Positions 36,242-45,517 of a stretch of 64,000 nt of DNA are shown piece by piece; the first letter of the stretch is position 1, and every line of letters begins with the position of its first letter. Under the pieces are notes generated by a model, which was not told the origin of the DNA, ran no database searches, and saw nothing but the letters and a program-made list of their open reading frames with translations. A program made the position numbers and the translations under genes. Source of the stretch: Myxococcales bacterium (GTDB taxonomy: Bacteria > Myxococcota_A > Polyangia > Polyangiales > Ga0077539); contig JAEUKI010000034.1 of NCBI GenBank assembly GCA_016793325.1, positions 1 through 64,000 of the forward strand, read 5' to 3'.

Positions 36242-38689
36242 TTACGGGCTCGTGCGGACCGTCAGAACGCCGGGCGACGGGAGCGAAGACGTGTTCGTGT
36301 TGCTCAACGCGATCACGACGCGAGCTGGCATGGTTCCGGTGTTTCTCCAGCTCGGCGCGAAGCGCGAGTCAGACAGGCACATCGGCGCGGCGCACCCTGA
36401 GAGAATCCGAACGCCGACGCCGAGCGACGAAGCGCCGCTGAACGTCGCCGTGAGATTGTGTCCAGCGGGGACGTCGACCGAGTAAAAGATCGAAGGAAGT
36501 GATCGCGAGATCACGCCGCACTCGACTGCCGATTCGCTCGCATCGGTCCAAACGATCGGTTGTTCGCTGCCTGGCGTGAGCGTCGGCGCCGTCGCGCAAC
36601 TGCCGGCCTCAGGAATAGGCTGCACGAGAAGATCCAGATCGAACGAGGCTGTCGCGATTGTACCCGAACGCGACGCGCTCACAGCAACGATGACGGTCTG
36701 ACTCGTCGGGCTGTCGTTTGTCCATTGAACAAGACCCGCGCGCGAACGAATCGCATCGCCGGCAACCAAACACACCCCAGGACAACCTCGTTGAATGGAT
36801 GCAACTGGCAGTGAGGGTGCTGAAGAGGTTCGGACTTGAAGTCGTCGATTCGGCGGGACCGTGACTGCGTAGAACAACGCCCGCTCCCCAGGCGCGCAGG
36901 CGTTCGCGAGCTCGTCTGCATCGACGAAGCGTTGGCCGACGAGCGAAGTTGTGCCGCTCACGGGGAGGGCAGACGCGCATCGTCCGTGCGCGACCGGGGT
37001 CTCGAGCGTCGCAGTGAGAGAAATTTCACCGCGGCGTGAGGTCGAGTGCAGCGGGCCCACAGCGACAATGACGTCTTGTTCGGTCGCGCCGGTGTTGGTC
37101 CAGTATCGCACTTCAAAGGAACCAGACGTTCCGAAGCACAACCCTCTGCAACCGGTCAGGAACCGCACATGCGCCATGTCGTACGAATCCGCAGCGGCCT
37201 GCACGAGCAACCGCTGCCCCGCAGGGACGCGGATGCTGTAGAAGAGCGCAGGCGCATAAGAAGAAGAGCACGTCGGAGCCATTCCAAGAGCGTCCGCCGT
37301 GTTGGCTCGAATCGAAACACCACTTATCAAAGTCGCGGGGCTCGTGCAGCTCGGATGCAGAGGAGGAGGGGGCGTGAGCGTCGCGAGGATGTCAACCGAC
37401 CCGAAAGGCTCGGCGTTGGTACTCGAACGTGAGACGGCGATCACCACGCTCTTTGGGATCGCGCTGGTGTTCTCCCAACTCATCCTCGTCGTCGTGCCGG
37501 GAAACAGCGCATTCACGATCGCCGATGTCGCCCCGCATCCTTCGAACATACGCGAGACATGCGTTTCAGCGCTCAGGATCAAGACGTCGAGCCGCTCGCC
37601 AGGTGCGACCGTCACGCCGTAGAACAACGCGGGAAGCGGACGGGGATGCCAAGGCGAAACAGCGGGCTCCATCGCATCCGCGAGACGATCTCCGGTTCGC
37701 CTGACCCCGGAGAGCAACATCGCGCGTCTGGCACATGTTGATGGGGCGTCTGACGGCACCAGGGTGAGGCTCAGATCGAAGGGCGTGGCCGAGCCATACA
37801 CAACGAGATACACCGTGCGCGCCTCGGTCGCAGCGTTGAACCACTCGACTGATCGTGGCCCCAATTCGGACATCGGAGTCGAGGTCAGGCAACTCCCATC
37901 CGCACACGTTGGAATGAACGCCATCCCGTGCCCATAGTCGCTCGATGCTGTGGCCGACGTCGTCAGCCTCGCGACCGCGCGTTGTCCTGGAGGAACCGTC
38001 ACCCGCCACCAAAGCGCGGCGAACGGTGTCCGGCCCCCACACGGCGTAAAGGGCCGATTCGACGATTGTGTGGACGCCCCGGTGATGGTTTCTCCACTCG
38101 CGAGAGCTGGCGCGGTCGAGCACGAGCTTCGCGGGCCCTCTGTGTGGAGCGAGAGCACTGCGCTGAGCGTCGTCGAAACCGCGCCTTCGGAGTCGACCGA
38201 CATCGCCACGATCACCCGCCGCGGCGTTGCTGCGAAGTTCGTCCACCCAGCGCTTCGCATGGGGCGTAACGCGTTCGGCCCCTGACGTACGTCGAGGCAC
38301 GAGGATGGCGGACACGCCGAGAGAATGGAGACGCTCGTGTTTTGTTGTCCGACAACGACCAGTCGCTGGTTCGCAGGGACCTCGACGCTGTAAAACAGCG
38401 AGGGCCGCTCGGTGTTGGGGCCACACTGGAGGGCTGTGTCGATGGCATCGTCCGAAGAGGCCGAGATGGTCGACCCGGCCATCACGGTCGGGGCCGTCGC
38501 GCACGTCCTCGGGGACGAAACCGCATCGCGCACAACGTCCGCTGCTGCGGAAGCATCCGCGGGGTGCTGGTTGCCGTCGGCGGCACCATCGTCAGGTCGT
38601 GGTTGGGGCAGACCACAGCCCACCAGCGCGAGGGTCGACCACAGCGTGACGATCGCGATTGCCTGCGCCAGTTCCATCTTCGAACGCAT
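36242..38689 (-). CDS. repeat lipoprotein with six beta-sandwich-like units
   Basis: The product has 815 residues. ATG 38689 is fixed by a near-perfect ribosome binding site (AAGGAGAG) and a signal peptide ending LVGC. After a short Ala/Asp linker, about six units of 115-130 residues follow. Each opens with a Cys-Ala/Ser/Thr-Pro phrase (CATAPTVMAG, CSTAPALASG, CTSPATLISG, CATAPTLTPG) and contains (L)FY(S/A/G)-V-x-V-P-(A/P)-(G/N)-(Q/R)-R/H-L. The units resemble those of the 11862 and 14776 proteins, so this is a third, more distant member without the nidogen-like end. Codon use is slightly less GC-biased than in its neighbours. Confidence 0.65.
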   Translation of the reverse strand: MRSKMELAQAIAIVTLWSTLALVGCGLPQPRPDDGAADGNQHPADASAAADVVRDAVSSPRTCATAPTVMAGSTISASSDDAIDTALQCGPNTERPSLFYSVEVPANQRLVVVGQQNTSVSILSACPPSSCLDVRQGPNALRPMRSAGWTNFAATPRRVIVAMSVDSEGAVSTTLSAVLSLHTEGPRSSCSTAPALASGETITGASTQSSNRPFTPCGGRTPFAALWWRVTVPPGQRAVARLTTSATASSDYGHGMAFIPTCADGSCLTSTPMSELGPRSVEWFNAATEARTVYLVVYGSATPFDLSLTLVPSDAPSTCARRAMLLSGVRRTGDRLADAMEPAVSPWHPRPLPALFYGVTVAPGERLDVLILSAETHVSRMFEGCGATSAIVNALFPGTTTRMSWENTSAIPKSVVIAVSRSSTNAEPFGSVDILATLTPPPPLHPSCTSPATLISGVSIRANTADALGMAPTCSSSYAPALFYSIRVPAGQRLLVQAAADSYDMAHVRFLTGCRGLCFGTSGSFEVRYWTNTGATEQDVIVAVGPLHSTSRRGEISLTATLETPVAHGRCASALPVSGTTSLVGQRFVDADELANACAPGERALFYAVTVPPNRRLQVRTSSAPSLPVASIQRGCPGVCLVAGDAIRSRAGLVQWTNDSPTSQTVIVAVSASRSGTIATASFDLDLLVQPIPEAGSCATAPTLTPGSEQPIVWTDASESAVECGVISRSLPSIFYSVDVPAGHNLTATFSGASSLGVGVRILSGCAAPMCLSDSRFAPSWRNTGTMPARVVIALSNTNTSSLPSPGVLTVRTSP

Positions 38690-39001
38690 GAACTCTCCTT
38701 GATCGAGGCGGCGATCTGCGTGCAAAGAGTTGCCTAGCACACGAATGTCCATCGCGTGGACTCTCAACCTCGCAGGACGAGCGCCCCAGGAGCGCTCGAA
38801 ATCTCGTCGGATCACGGCGAAAAAACAAGTGACTAAGAATCGGCGAAAAATCGAAGGCGACAAGCTGGGTCGTGATTCGCTTCGGCGAGGCTTCGGACGC
38901 GCGAACGTGAAACGAGCGCGCAGAGCGCTCGCGAGCGGGCGTTGTGGTGTCGAGAGATGGGACGAGCTTCACGACTTCACAGAATCGAAGAAAGACTGGA
39001 T
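38690..39001. other. intergenic region without recognised gene
   Basis: This holds the upstream region of the 815-residue lipoprotein. It is less GC-rich than its surroundings and has a small hairpin (AGCGC/GCGCT near 38780). No open frame with coding character or ribosome binding site is seen. Confidence 0.5.
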
Positions 39002-39036
39002 TCTAAACCGCCACTCATTCGATCGTCGTACTTGTC
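39002..39036 (+). repeat. 35-bp inverted repeat, left arm
   Basis: This arm matches the reverse complement of 39890-39924 at 32 of 35 positions; the shared core includes TAAACCGCCACTCATTCGAT. The two arms enclose 923 bp containing only the winged-helix gene. No clear target-site duplication flanks them. Confidence 0.75.
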
Positions 39037-39154
39037 ATCGATTGATGACCGCGCCCGCGACGGGCATCGAAGATGACCGGATCGACGGTGGAAGGGCCAC
39101 GGAAATCCAGTCCACACAAAGACCGCGGACCGCGAAAACTACGACGACCGCCGC

Positions 39155-39181
39155 CGCGCGCGACGGGTTCTACCCGCGCGC
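39155..39181 (-). terminator. hairpin at the 3' end of the winged-helix gene
   Basis: CGGGT-TCT-ACCCG with flanking GCGCG/CGCGC forms a strong hairpin that includes the TAG stop at 39170-39172. No T-run follows. Confidence 0.35.
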
Positions 39182-39607
39182 TTCGAGTCCCTTGCGCGTC
39201 ACTTGATAGGCCATCGAGCGCTTCGAGCCGCGCTTCACGATGAGGTCGTTGTCGTAAAGGCGCTGCAGCGCCATGAACACCGCGTTGCGCGACGGAACGC
39301 GCGAGAGCAGCGGCTTGATCTGCTCGCTGGTCATCCAGTCTTTGCTGCGCTGAAGGATCGCGAGCACTTCTTCGCGGACGCTCCTGCCCTTGGACGCGCC
39401 CTTCCGTGGGCCACGCGCAGGCGCGCTCTTCTTGGTCGAAGCGTTGGGACTGCGAGCGACGGGCGCTGGCGCCGCGGGCGCTCGCGGCTCGCGTCCCATC
39501 GTGAGCGCGAGCTTGTTCAGCGGGAGCGCCGTGATCGCGCGGATCACGCCTTCAGCGAACTCTTCAGCGAGTGCGCGGAGGGCTTTGTTGAGTTCGGTGT
39601 TCGTCAT
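39170..39607 (-). CDS. small winged-helix DNA-binding protein
   Basis: The product has 145 residues from ATG 39607, with AGGAG upstream. An N-terminal helix pair (about 1-35) is followed by a basic Ala/Pro/Lys linker (AAPAPVARSPNAS, KKSAPARGPRKGASKG) and a C-terminal winged-helix domain (about 80-140). That domain contains VLAILQRSKDWMTSEQIKPL and NAVFMALQRLYDNDLIVKRG. The layout suggests a chromatin-like or transcriptional regulator. It is the only gene between the 35-bp inverted repeats at 39002 and 39890, which could be its binding sites or the ends of a mobile cassette. Confidence 0.7.
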   Translation of the reverse strand: MTNTELNKALRALAEEFAEGVIRAITALPLNKLALTMGREPRAPAAPAPVARSPNASTKKSAPARGPRKGASKGRSVREEVLAILQRSKDWMTSEQIKPLLSRVPSRNAVFMALQRLYDNDLIVKRGSKRSMAYQVTRKGLEARG

Positions 39608-39889
39608 CCGGTGGTTCTCCTGGGCGTCAATCTGCCGAATCCGTGAGAGAAGGGTGTTACACGAATACGCCGAAGCCGTCGCTCGATGTCGATCCGGGAG
39701 AACAGGCCTTCGCGCGACCACGGCCAACGAGAAGCGCGTCGGAAATAGCGGGCTGTCGGGAGCATCGGCCCTCATTCGCCGCTCGACACGCCTACCCGCG
39801 CGGAGCAGTTAAGCCACAATTGAACCTCGTAGAAACGAGGACAGTGTCGGCGTGGTTGAAATCAAGTCAAACCGCCACGAATGGATCGC

Positions 39890-39924
39890 GAAAAGTACGT
39901 TGATCGAATGAGTGGCGGTTTAGA
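39890..39924 (-). repeat. 35-bp inverted repeat, right arm
   Basis: This is the partner of 39002-39036. A weaker, partial copy of the same core (AAACCGCCACGAATGGATCG) lies just to its left at about 39869-39888, in the same orientation as the left arm. Confidence 0.75.
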
Positions 39925-40375
39925 TGTTCTGTACGTCGCGCGTTGGTGCCAGAACTCCTGGCGCCTCGCGACTGAGCATCGTCGAGCCCGGTATACACAA
40001 CTTCGTACGACGGCGGCTCTGCCTTCTGTTGGCTATACGCCACTCAAAGGTCCATAGATATTTCCCAGAGATCGTCGGAAGAACCTCGATGCGTGTCGTC
40101 CTTCCAACGGGGCGTCGTGATCGGTGCGGGCACAGCAGCCTGAGAGGGCGTTGGAGTGGAAGTTCGAGACTTTTGCAAGGAGCTGCGAGACCAGCAAGGA
40201 AGCGATTCGCAGCAATAGCAGGGTGATTGCAATCACCGCAAGAATTGCTGACGCCGATGGTCGACGCAGATCTGCAGCAAAAGGCCGAAGTCCCACTCCA
40301 ACGCCCTCTGAGGCCATCGCGGATGGGCGCGCTCCACAACGCTGCGTCGCGCTTCGCGAGAGCACCTCGGAGCGC
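39925..40375. other. intergenic region with a 17-bp inverted repeat, no supported gene
   Basis: No open frame here has good codon bias and a ribosome binding site. A 17-base inverted repeat (AGAGGGCGTTGGAGTGG at 40143-40159 and its complement at 40292-40308) brackets 132 bases that could fold into a large structured element. Whether it is transcribed is unknown. Confidence 0.35.
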
Positions 40376-40583
40376 TCACGGATTGTTCAACGCGCGCAGC
40401 CAACGCGCGAGCGCGGCGTCATGGATCGACACGTCCGCGGCAGCTTCGGACGCGCGCTCGAGCGACACGCGACTCGGTTCCGGACGTGGTGGTCGAAGCG
40501 CGGGCACGCGAAGGCGAAGGTGCGCATCCGACGAGCGCCAGCGCCGACGCAGAGACCAGCGTTCGAACGATCTTCGAGTTCAC
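40376..40583 (-). pseudogene. possible frameshifted small lipoprotein
   Basis: Reading leftwards from GTG 40583, the frame gives a lipoprotein signal (lipobox LVGC) and then runs into Arg-rich sequence with a stop at 40419. A second frame, shifted once near 40490, gives SLERASEAAADVSIHDAALA and ends at 40376 with strong G/C third-position bias. Together they would make an export protein of about 68 residues. No strong ribosome binding site is seen, so this may be chance. Confidence 0.3.
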
Positions 40584-40811
40584 AGGCGGCACAACGACCG
40601 CGGGAGAATGACGCATTCCGGTGCCGCGAGGGAGATTGTCGAACGGCGAGGCGTCGACCCGCGCGACCGGGCTGCCCACCCGCGTGAACGCTGCATCGTT
40701 GCCCGAATGCTGCGCGCTCGATCGCGGCTGACGACGCGCGCCCCACCTCGCGAACCCATCGCTCGCGCGCGCGGCTCTCACTGATCGCCGCGTCGTAGCG
40801 AGGACAGACCA

Positions 40812-41063
40812 ATGCCCCACCACACGCTCGTCACGTTGCTGGCCCAAGCGGCGCAGCGCGAGGTTCACTGCAACTGCTCGGACGTCACGCGGATCCAGGT
40901 CGGGCCGCTGCTGGTTCCGGTCGGGCCGCTCACGGTGATCTTCGCGTTGGTGGTCGCGCTGCTCGGGCCCGCGTGGCTGCTCGCGCAGTGGAGAAAGCTC
41001 CGCAACGAGCGGGCGGCGCGCGCCGTCATGATGGACGCCGAAGGCGACGCCCCGCGACCGTGA
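40812..41063 (+). CDS. small membrane protein, unknown
   Basis: The product has 83 residues with a GAGGA ribosome binding site upstream of ATG 40812. One or two hydrophobic segments (GPLLVPVGPLTVIFALVV, LLGPAWLLAQW) are followed by a basic helix (RKLRNERAARAV). There are two Cys near the N terminus (HCNCSD). No family is recognised. Confidence 0.55.
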   Translation: MPHHTLVTLLAQAAQREVHCNCSDVTRIQVGPLLVPVGPLTVIFALVVALLGPAWLLAQWRKLRNERAARAVMMDAEGDAPRP

Positions 41064-41208
41064 CATCGTCAACTCAGCGTCAACGAACATCGGATCAAGC
41101 AATCTCTTGATTGCGATCCGTCACTGAATTCGCAGAGATTCATCGAGCATCGCGCCTGCTGCGGCTTTTCCACAGCGAAGGCGCGGCGCGTAGTACGACC
41201 GTCGCTCC

Positions 41209-41712
41209 ATGCAAAGCACTCGAGTCCTCTTCGCGGCGACGACGCTGCTCGTCGCTAGCTGCACACAACCCACGAGCGCGACAAACACCGTCGCCGCCCC
41301 GCAGACCACCGCGGCGTCGGGCAACGCCACGCCCGTCGTGGTCAACGGGATCCCTGTCGAACAGCTCGCAGGCGTCTACAACGGCGACTGGGGCACGATG
41401 CACCTCGTGCACGCCGGCGGCGGCGAGCTCCGCGGCGCGTACTCGCACTCGAACGGCAGGGTCGTCGCTCGCGTCGACGGTGACGTCGTGCGCGGAACGT
41501 GGTGCCAAGACGAGGCAGCAGAGGGCCATCGCCCCAACGGCAGCGTCGAGTTTCGCTTCAGCCGCAACGCGGCCAACGTGATCGCGCTCGATGGTCGATG
41601 GACCTACGCCGACGCCCCGGACAACTGGCAAGAGAACTGGGACGTCACGCTGAGCGGCCCGGCCAACGAGCAGCTCGCCGCGCGCGCGCCCGCCGCAGCG
41701 TGCTCGCAGTGA
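41209..41712 (+). CDS. lipoprotein, unknown
   Basis: The product has 167 residues. The signal peptide ends in the lipobox LVASC. After a Thr/Ala/Pro linker comes a beta-rich domain of about 110 residues (LAGVYNGDWGTMHLVHAGGG, GTWCQDE, GRWTYADAPDNWQENWDVTL). This is the pattern of small bacterial lipocalin- or beta-barrel-like proteins in which the chain reports how a mutant or modified residue changes a substrate; I do not assign a ligand. It is a single gene. Confidence 0.6.
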   Translation: MQSTRVLFAATTLLVASCTQPTSATNTVAAPQTTAASGNATPVVVNGIPVEQLAGVYNGDWGTMHLVHAGGGELRGAYSHSNGRVVARVDGDVVRGTWCQDEAAEGHRPNGSVEFRFSRNAANVIALDGRWTYADAPDNWQENWDVTLSGPANEQLAARAPAAACSQ

Positions 41713-41765
41713 CCGAGCGTCGGCGCGTGAGCGCGTCGGCGCGAGACGCAGCGCCGTAGCGGTCG

Positions 41766-42014
41766 TTGCTCATCCTCGTCACGTCTGCGCTCGACGGGCT
41801 GCGCGTCGAGGGGCTCGGCGACGTGGGCCCGATCGTTCACGGGGGGGGCATTCAGCGGATGTGGGTGCGGCCGAAGCGCGCGACGGTCGACGCCGTCGCG
41901 CGAGGCAGCGTCGCGACGATCGAAGACTTCATTGGCTGCGTCCCGCCCTCTTCGGGCAGAGCGAACGCGACGACGGTGGCGTGCGAGCCCTCGTTGTTCG
42001 AGCGTTGGGCGTGA
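41766..42014 (+). CDS. short ORF, possible gene fragment
   Basis: The frame has 82 codons with strong G/C third positions, as in real genes here, but the only start is TTG, directly after an upstream stop at 41758. The product lacks a signal and matches nothing known to me. An eight-G run at about 41840 could be a frameshift or sequencing-error site. It may be the remnant of a larger gene. Confidence 0.35.
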   Translation: MLILVTSALDGLRVEGLGDVGPIVHGGGIQRMWVRPKRATVDAVARGSVATIEDFIGCVPPSSGRANATTVACEPSLFERWA

Positions 42015-42081
42015 GCAGGTGTCCTATCGAGGAGGACCCCGACGACGTGCGCGGCGCTCGAAGCGCATTCGGCGTGCGACG

Positions 42082-43047
42082 CTATCGCGGGGACGGCTCG
42101 ACGATCTCGATGTCATCGGTGCCGAGACGGATCTGACGCGTCGTGGCTCTGCGCTCGAAGAGACCGCCCGCGTCGAGCACGCCCGCGCGCGCGAGAAATT
42201 GCCTCGCGCGAAACACGCTCACGTTGAAGTGCTGCAAGTCCACCTTGAGCGCGTCGAGCACGTCGTCCACGTAGAGCCACCCCCGCTCGGATTCGACCTC
42301 CCCTGCGTCCCGGTCTCGCGCTCTGGCCCGGGCGAGCAACAACATCATCTCGTGGTGCGCTCGCGCGCCCAAGGCCAACGCAGTCCCTCCGCGCACGAGC
42401 GAGAGCGCGACGTGTTCGCCGTCGCGGCTCACCTCGAAGCGCAACGTCATCGCGCCCACCACCCGCGGATCGCCGCTCGATTGCTGCGTCGTCGGAACCG
42501 CCCGCCCGCCCGCCGGGCACACCTCGATGGTCCAACGTCGCCCGCAAACCGCGAGCGACTCCTGGTCGTGCGCGGGTCGCTGCGCGCCGTTCTCTTCCAA
42601 CATCCACTGACCGTGGCGATCCTCGAAGAGCGTCACTTCGGGCGAGGACACATCGGGCAGCGCGAGCAGTCCGTCCTCCGCCTCGACGACTTCGTTGGTC
42701 GCGCGACAGCGCGCGCGGGTAGCCGGACCCGAATCATCCACCAGCTCCCAAACCTCGTGCTCGGCGAACCGCACGACGTCGCCCGCGGCCAACGTCACGC
42801 GCTCTCCGACGCTCAATCGACGCGCTTCGACCCGCGTCCCGTTGGTGCTCCCGAGGTCGCGCAAACACCAGCGCGCGCCGTCCCACAGCAGCACGGCGTG
42901 CTCTCCGGACGCACGAGGATGCGAGAGCGTCAGCGTGCATCCGGCCGCGCGGCCAACGAGCGTCCGCGCCGCGAGCGTGACGCGTTGGCCCGTCGCGACG
43001 TTCTTCAAACAGCCCACGGGGCGAATGTAAGCTCGCGCGCGTCGCAC
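42082..43047 (-). CDS. FHA-domain protein with probable winged-helix C terminus
   Basis: The product has 321 residues from GTG 43047; GTG 43017 is an alternative start. An FHA domain occupies about residues 25-110, with the phosphothreonine-binding landmarks VGR, HPRASGEH and LGSTNGT. The C-terminal 110 residues contain LYVDDVLDALKVDLQHFNVS and VFRARQFLARAGV, resembling the winged-helix domain of transcription regulators. It is divergent from a Ser/Thr kinase whose start is 17 bases away. It is probably the phosphoprotein reader, or an output regulator, for that kinase. Confidence 0.8.
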   Translation of the reverse strand: MRRARAYIRPVGCLKNVATGQRVTLAARTLVGRAAGCTLTLSHPRASGEHAVLLWDGARWCLRDLGSTNGTRVEARRLSVGERVTLAAGDVVRFAEHEVWELVDDSGPATRARCRATNEVVEAEDGLLALPDVSSPEVTLFEDRHGQWMLEENGAQRPAHDQESLAVCGRRWTIEVCPAGGRAVPTTQQSSGDPRVVGAMTLRFEVSRDGEHVALSLVRGGTALALGARAHHEMMLLLARARARDRDAGEVESERGWLYVDDVLDALKVDLQHFNVSVFRARQFLARAGVLDAGGLFERRATTRQIRLGTDDIEIVEPSPR

Positions 43048-43064
43048 CGTCTACAACGCGCCCG

Positions 43065-45512
43065 ATGGACCAAGACCTCCGCGCTCTTGCGCTCACGTTG
43101 CTCGGGTCAGCGTCGCTCCCCGCGACGCTGCGCGCGGGCTTGCGCGCGTGGCTCGCGGGAGACGGCGCCGTCGCGACCGAGGTCGCGACCGAAGGCGGAA
43201 CGCCAGAGCCCACGCATCCATCCGAGCCCCATCGCGAGCCGCGCTACGTCGACCTCGGGCCCCTCGCCCGCGGCGGGATGGGCGAGCTGCGCCGCGTTCG
43301 TGATCCCGCGCTGCATCGGGTGCTCGCGCTGAAGACGCTGCCCGAAGAGCGCGCAGCGGACCCCGGCGCCGTCGCGCGGTTCTTGTCCGAAGCGCGGCTG
43401 ACGGCGAGCTTGCAGCATCCAGGCGTCGTTCCGGTGCACGACTGTGGCGTAGACGAGCGCGGGCGGCCTTGGTTTGCGATGACCGAAGTGCGCGGACGCA
43501 CGCTGCGGGCCGTGCTGCGCGAGCTGCACGAAGGCCCCGAGGCTCCCTCGCCGTCGGCGCTTCGACGCGCGCTCGACACGTTTGCGCGCGCGTGTGAGGC
43601 CGTCGCGTACGCGCACTCGCTCGACGTCGTGCATCGCGATCTCAAGCCCGACAACATCATGGTGGGCGCGCTCGGCGAGGTGCTCGTCGTCGATTGGGGC
43701 CTCGCGTTGCGAGCCACCGACGCGCCGGGCGAAGACGAGCTCCGCGCAGGGACTCCCGCGTACATGCCTCCCGAACAAGCGCGCGGCGACGCGCGACCCA
43801 CGGCGGCGTGCGACGTGTACGCGCTCGGCGCGGTGCTGTACGAGCTGCTCGGCGGCGCTCCACCCTATACGGGAACGCCCGCGGCCGTGCGCGCACAACT
43901 GCTCCACGGTCCACCGCCGCCGGTCGCCGCGCCAGCGGATCTCCTCGCGCTCTGCGAGCGAGCGATGGCGCGCGATCCCGCAGGGCGACCGAGCAACGCC
44001 AGCGAGCTCCTGCGCGAGCTTCGCCTCGTTCTCGACGGCGCTCAGCGACGCGAGCGCGCCCTTCGCTTGGTCGATGAAGCCCGCGCGCTGCACGATCGAG
44101 CGACGGCGCGAAGGGCCCTCGCGCAATCCAAGCGAGACAACGCGCGCGCCGCGGCGAGAGGACTCCGCAGCTTCGACGCTGCCGAACGCAAGGAGCCTTC
44201 GTGGGCGCTCCAGGACGAGGCGAACCGGCTCGACGCCGAGGGCGCCGCGCTCGACGCCGAAGCACAGCAGACGCTCGCGGCGGCGCTCCGCGAAGAGCCC
44301 ACGCTCAACGAAGCACACGAGGCGCTCGCCCGCGTGCACGCCGAGGCGCTCGTCGCCGCCGAGCGCGCCGGAGATGACAGCTCCGCGGCGAGAGCCGAAG
44401 CCGCGCTCCGAAGCCACGATCGAGGCGCGCACACGTCGCTGTTGCGAGGGATGGCCGCGCTGAGCCTGCGCACAGAGCCCGTCGACGCAGAGGTGCGACT
44501 CTACCGCTACGAAGAGCGGCGGCGAAGGCTCGTCGCCGAGCCGTGCGGGCTCTTGGGACGCACGCCGCTGCGCGCGCGAGCGCTTCCGCGAGGAAGCTAC
44601 CTGCTCGAGCTGCGAGGCGAAGGGCGCTCGTTGGTGCGCTACCCCGTGCACCTCGCGCGCGGCGAACACTGGGACGGCGTCCCCGACGGAGAGCGCGAAG
44701 CGCGCGCGGTGTACTTGCCCGCGAAGCACGAGCTCGGAGCGCACGATCGCTACGTGCCCGCAGGGCCCTGTTGGCTGGGCGGAGACCCGCGCGCGGGCGA
44801 AACGTTGCCCGCCGCGCGCGTGTGGATCGAGGGGTTTGTTCTCCGACGATTTCCCGTCACGCAGCGGGAGTATCTCGCTTTTCTAAACGCGCTCGTGGCG
44901 GCGGGACGCGAGGACGAAGCAGCGTCGTGCGCGCCGAGGCTGCCAGCGTCCATCGCGGGCAGCCACGACGTCGCGCTCTTTCGTCGCACGAAGTCCGGGC
45001 GATTCGCGCTCCCCGAGGGATCGACCCGCGACGCCGGGCGGCTGCCGGTGAGCAGCATCGACTGGTTCGCCGCGGCGCGCGCAGCGCAGCACTTCGCCAC
45101 GCGCGAGCGCGGCTGGCGCTTGCCGTCCGAGCGCGAGCGCGAGAAGGCCGCGCGCGGCGTCGACGGTCGGTCGCTACCGTGGGGAGAGCAACTCGAGCCC
45201 ACGTGGGCGTGCATGGTGGGCTCGCGCTCGGGTGCGCCGGCGCTCGAACCCATCGACGCGTTCGCGACCGACGAGAGCGTCTACGGGGTTCGTGGGCTCG
45301 CCGGCAACATGCGCGACTGGTGCCTCGATCGCTGGACGCCCGACGGCGATGGAACCGACGCGCACGATGGCCCGCTCCTGCGAAGCATTCGAGGAGGAAC
45401 ATGGTCCGCCGCACCGCACTTCTGCCGCCCCGCCGCCCGCTACGCCGCCGCGCCCGACAACCGCTTCGCGAGCGTGGGAATGCGCCTCGCGCGCGACCTG
45501 CCCCCGCGCTGA
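43065..45512 (+). CDS. Ser/Thr protein kinase fused to a formylglycine-generating-enzyme-like domain
   Basis: The product has 815 residues. The kinase domain (about 62-315) has LARGGMGEL, Lys90 in LALK, the catalytic loop HRDLKPDN with Asp192, and DWG (Asp210) in place of DFG, a known bacterial variant. GTPAYMPPEQA follows. A helical Ala/Glu/Arg-rich region (about 325-470) precedes a PEGA-like beta stretch (about 480-560). The C-terminal FGE-sulfatase-type domain (about 560-812) has PVTQREYLAFLNAL, WRLPSERE, GLAGNMRDWCLDRW, SIRGGTW and VGMRLAR. No transmembrane segment is evident. The pair with the FHA gene suggests a signalling unit. Confidence 0.9.
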   Translation: MDQDLRALALTLLGSASLPATLRAGLRAWLAGDGAVATEVATEGGTPEPTHPSEPHREPRYVDLGPLARGGMGELRRVRDPALHRVLALKTLPEERAADPGAVARFLSEARLTASLQHPGVVPVHDCGVDERGRPWFAMTEVRGRTLRAVLRELHEGPEAPSPSALRRALDTFARACEAVAYAHSLDVVHRDLKPDNIMVGALGEVLVVDWGLALRATDAPGEDELRAGTPAYMPPEQARGDARPTAACDVYALGAVLYELLGGAPPYTGTPAAVRAQLLHGPPPPVAAPADLLALCERAMARDPAGRPSNASELLRELRLVLDGAQRRERALRLVDEARALHDRATARRALAQSKRDNARAAARGLRSFDAAERKEPSWALQDEANRLDAEGAALDAEAQQTLAAALREEPTLNEAHEALARVHAEALVAAERAGDDSSAARAEAALRSHDRGAHTSLLRGMAALSLRTEPVDAEVRLYRYEERRRRLVAEPCGLLGRTPLRARALPRGSYLLELRGEGRSLVRYPVHLARGEHWDGVPDGEREARAVYLPAKHELGAHDRYVPAGPCWLGGDPRAGETLPAARVWIEGFVLRRFPVTQREYLAFLNALVAAGREDEAASCAPRLPASIAGSHDVALFRRTKSGRFALPEGSTRDAGRLPVSSIDWFAAARAAQHFATRERGWRLPSEREREKAARGVDGRSLPWGEQLEPTWACMVGSRSGAPALEPIDAFATDESVYGVRGLAGNMRDWCLDRWTPDGDGTDAHDGPLLRSIRGGTWSAAPHFCRPAARYAAAPDNRFASVGMRLARDLPPR

Positions 45513-45517
45513 ACCGC

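Noticed and set aside
40143..40308. 17-bp inverted repeat considered as transposon ends
   Set aside because: Only 132 bases lie between the arms and no gene or target duplication is present; listed only as part of the intergenic region.
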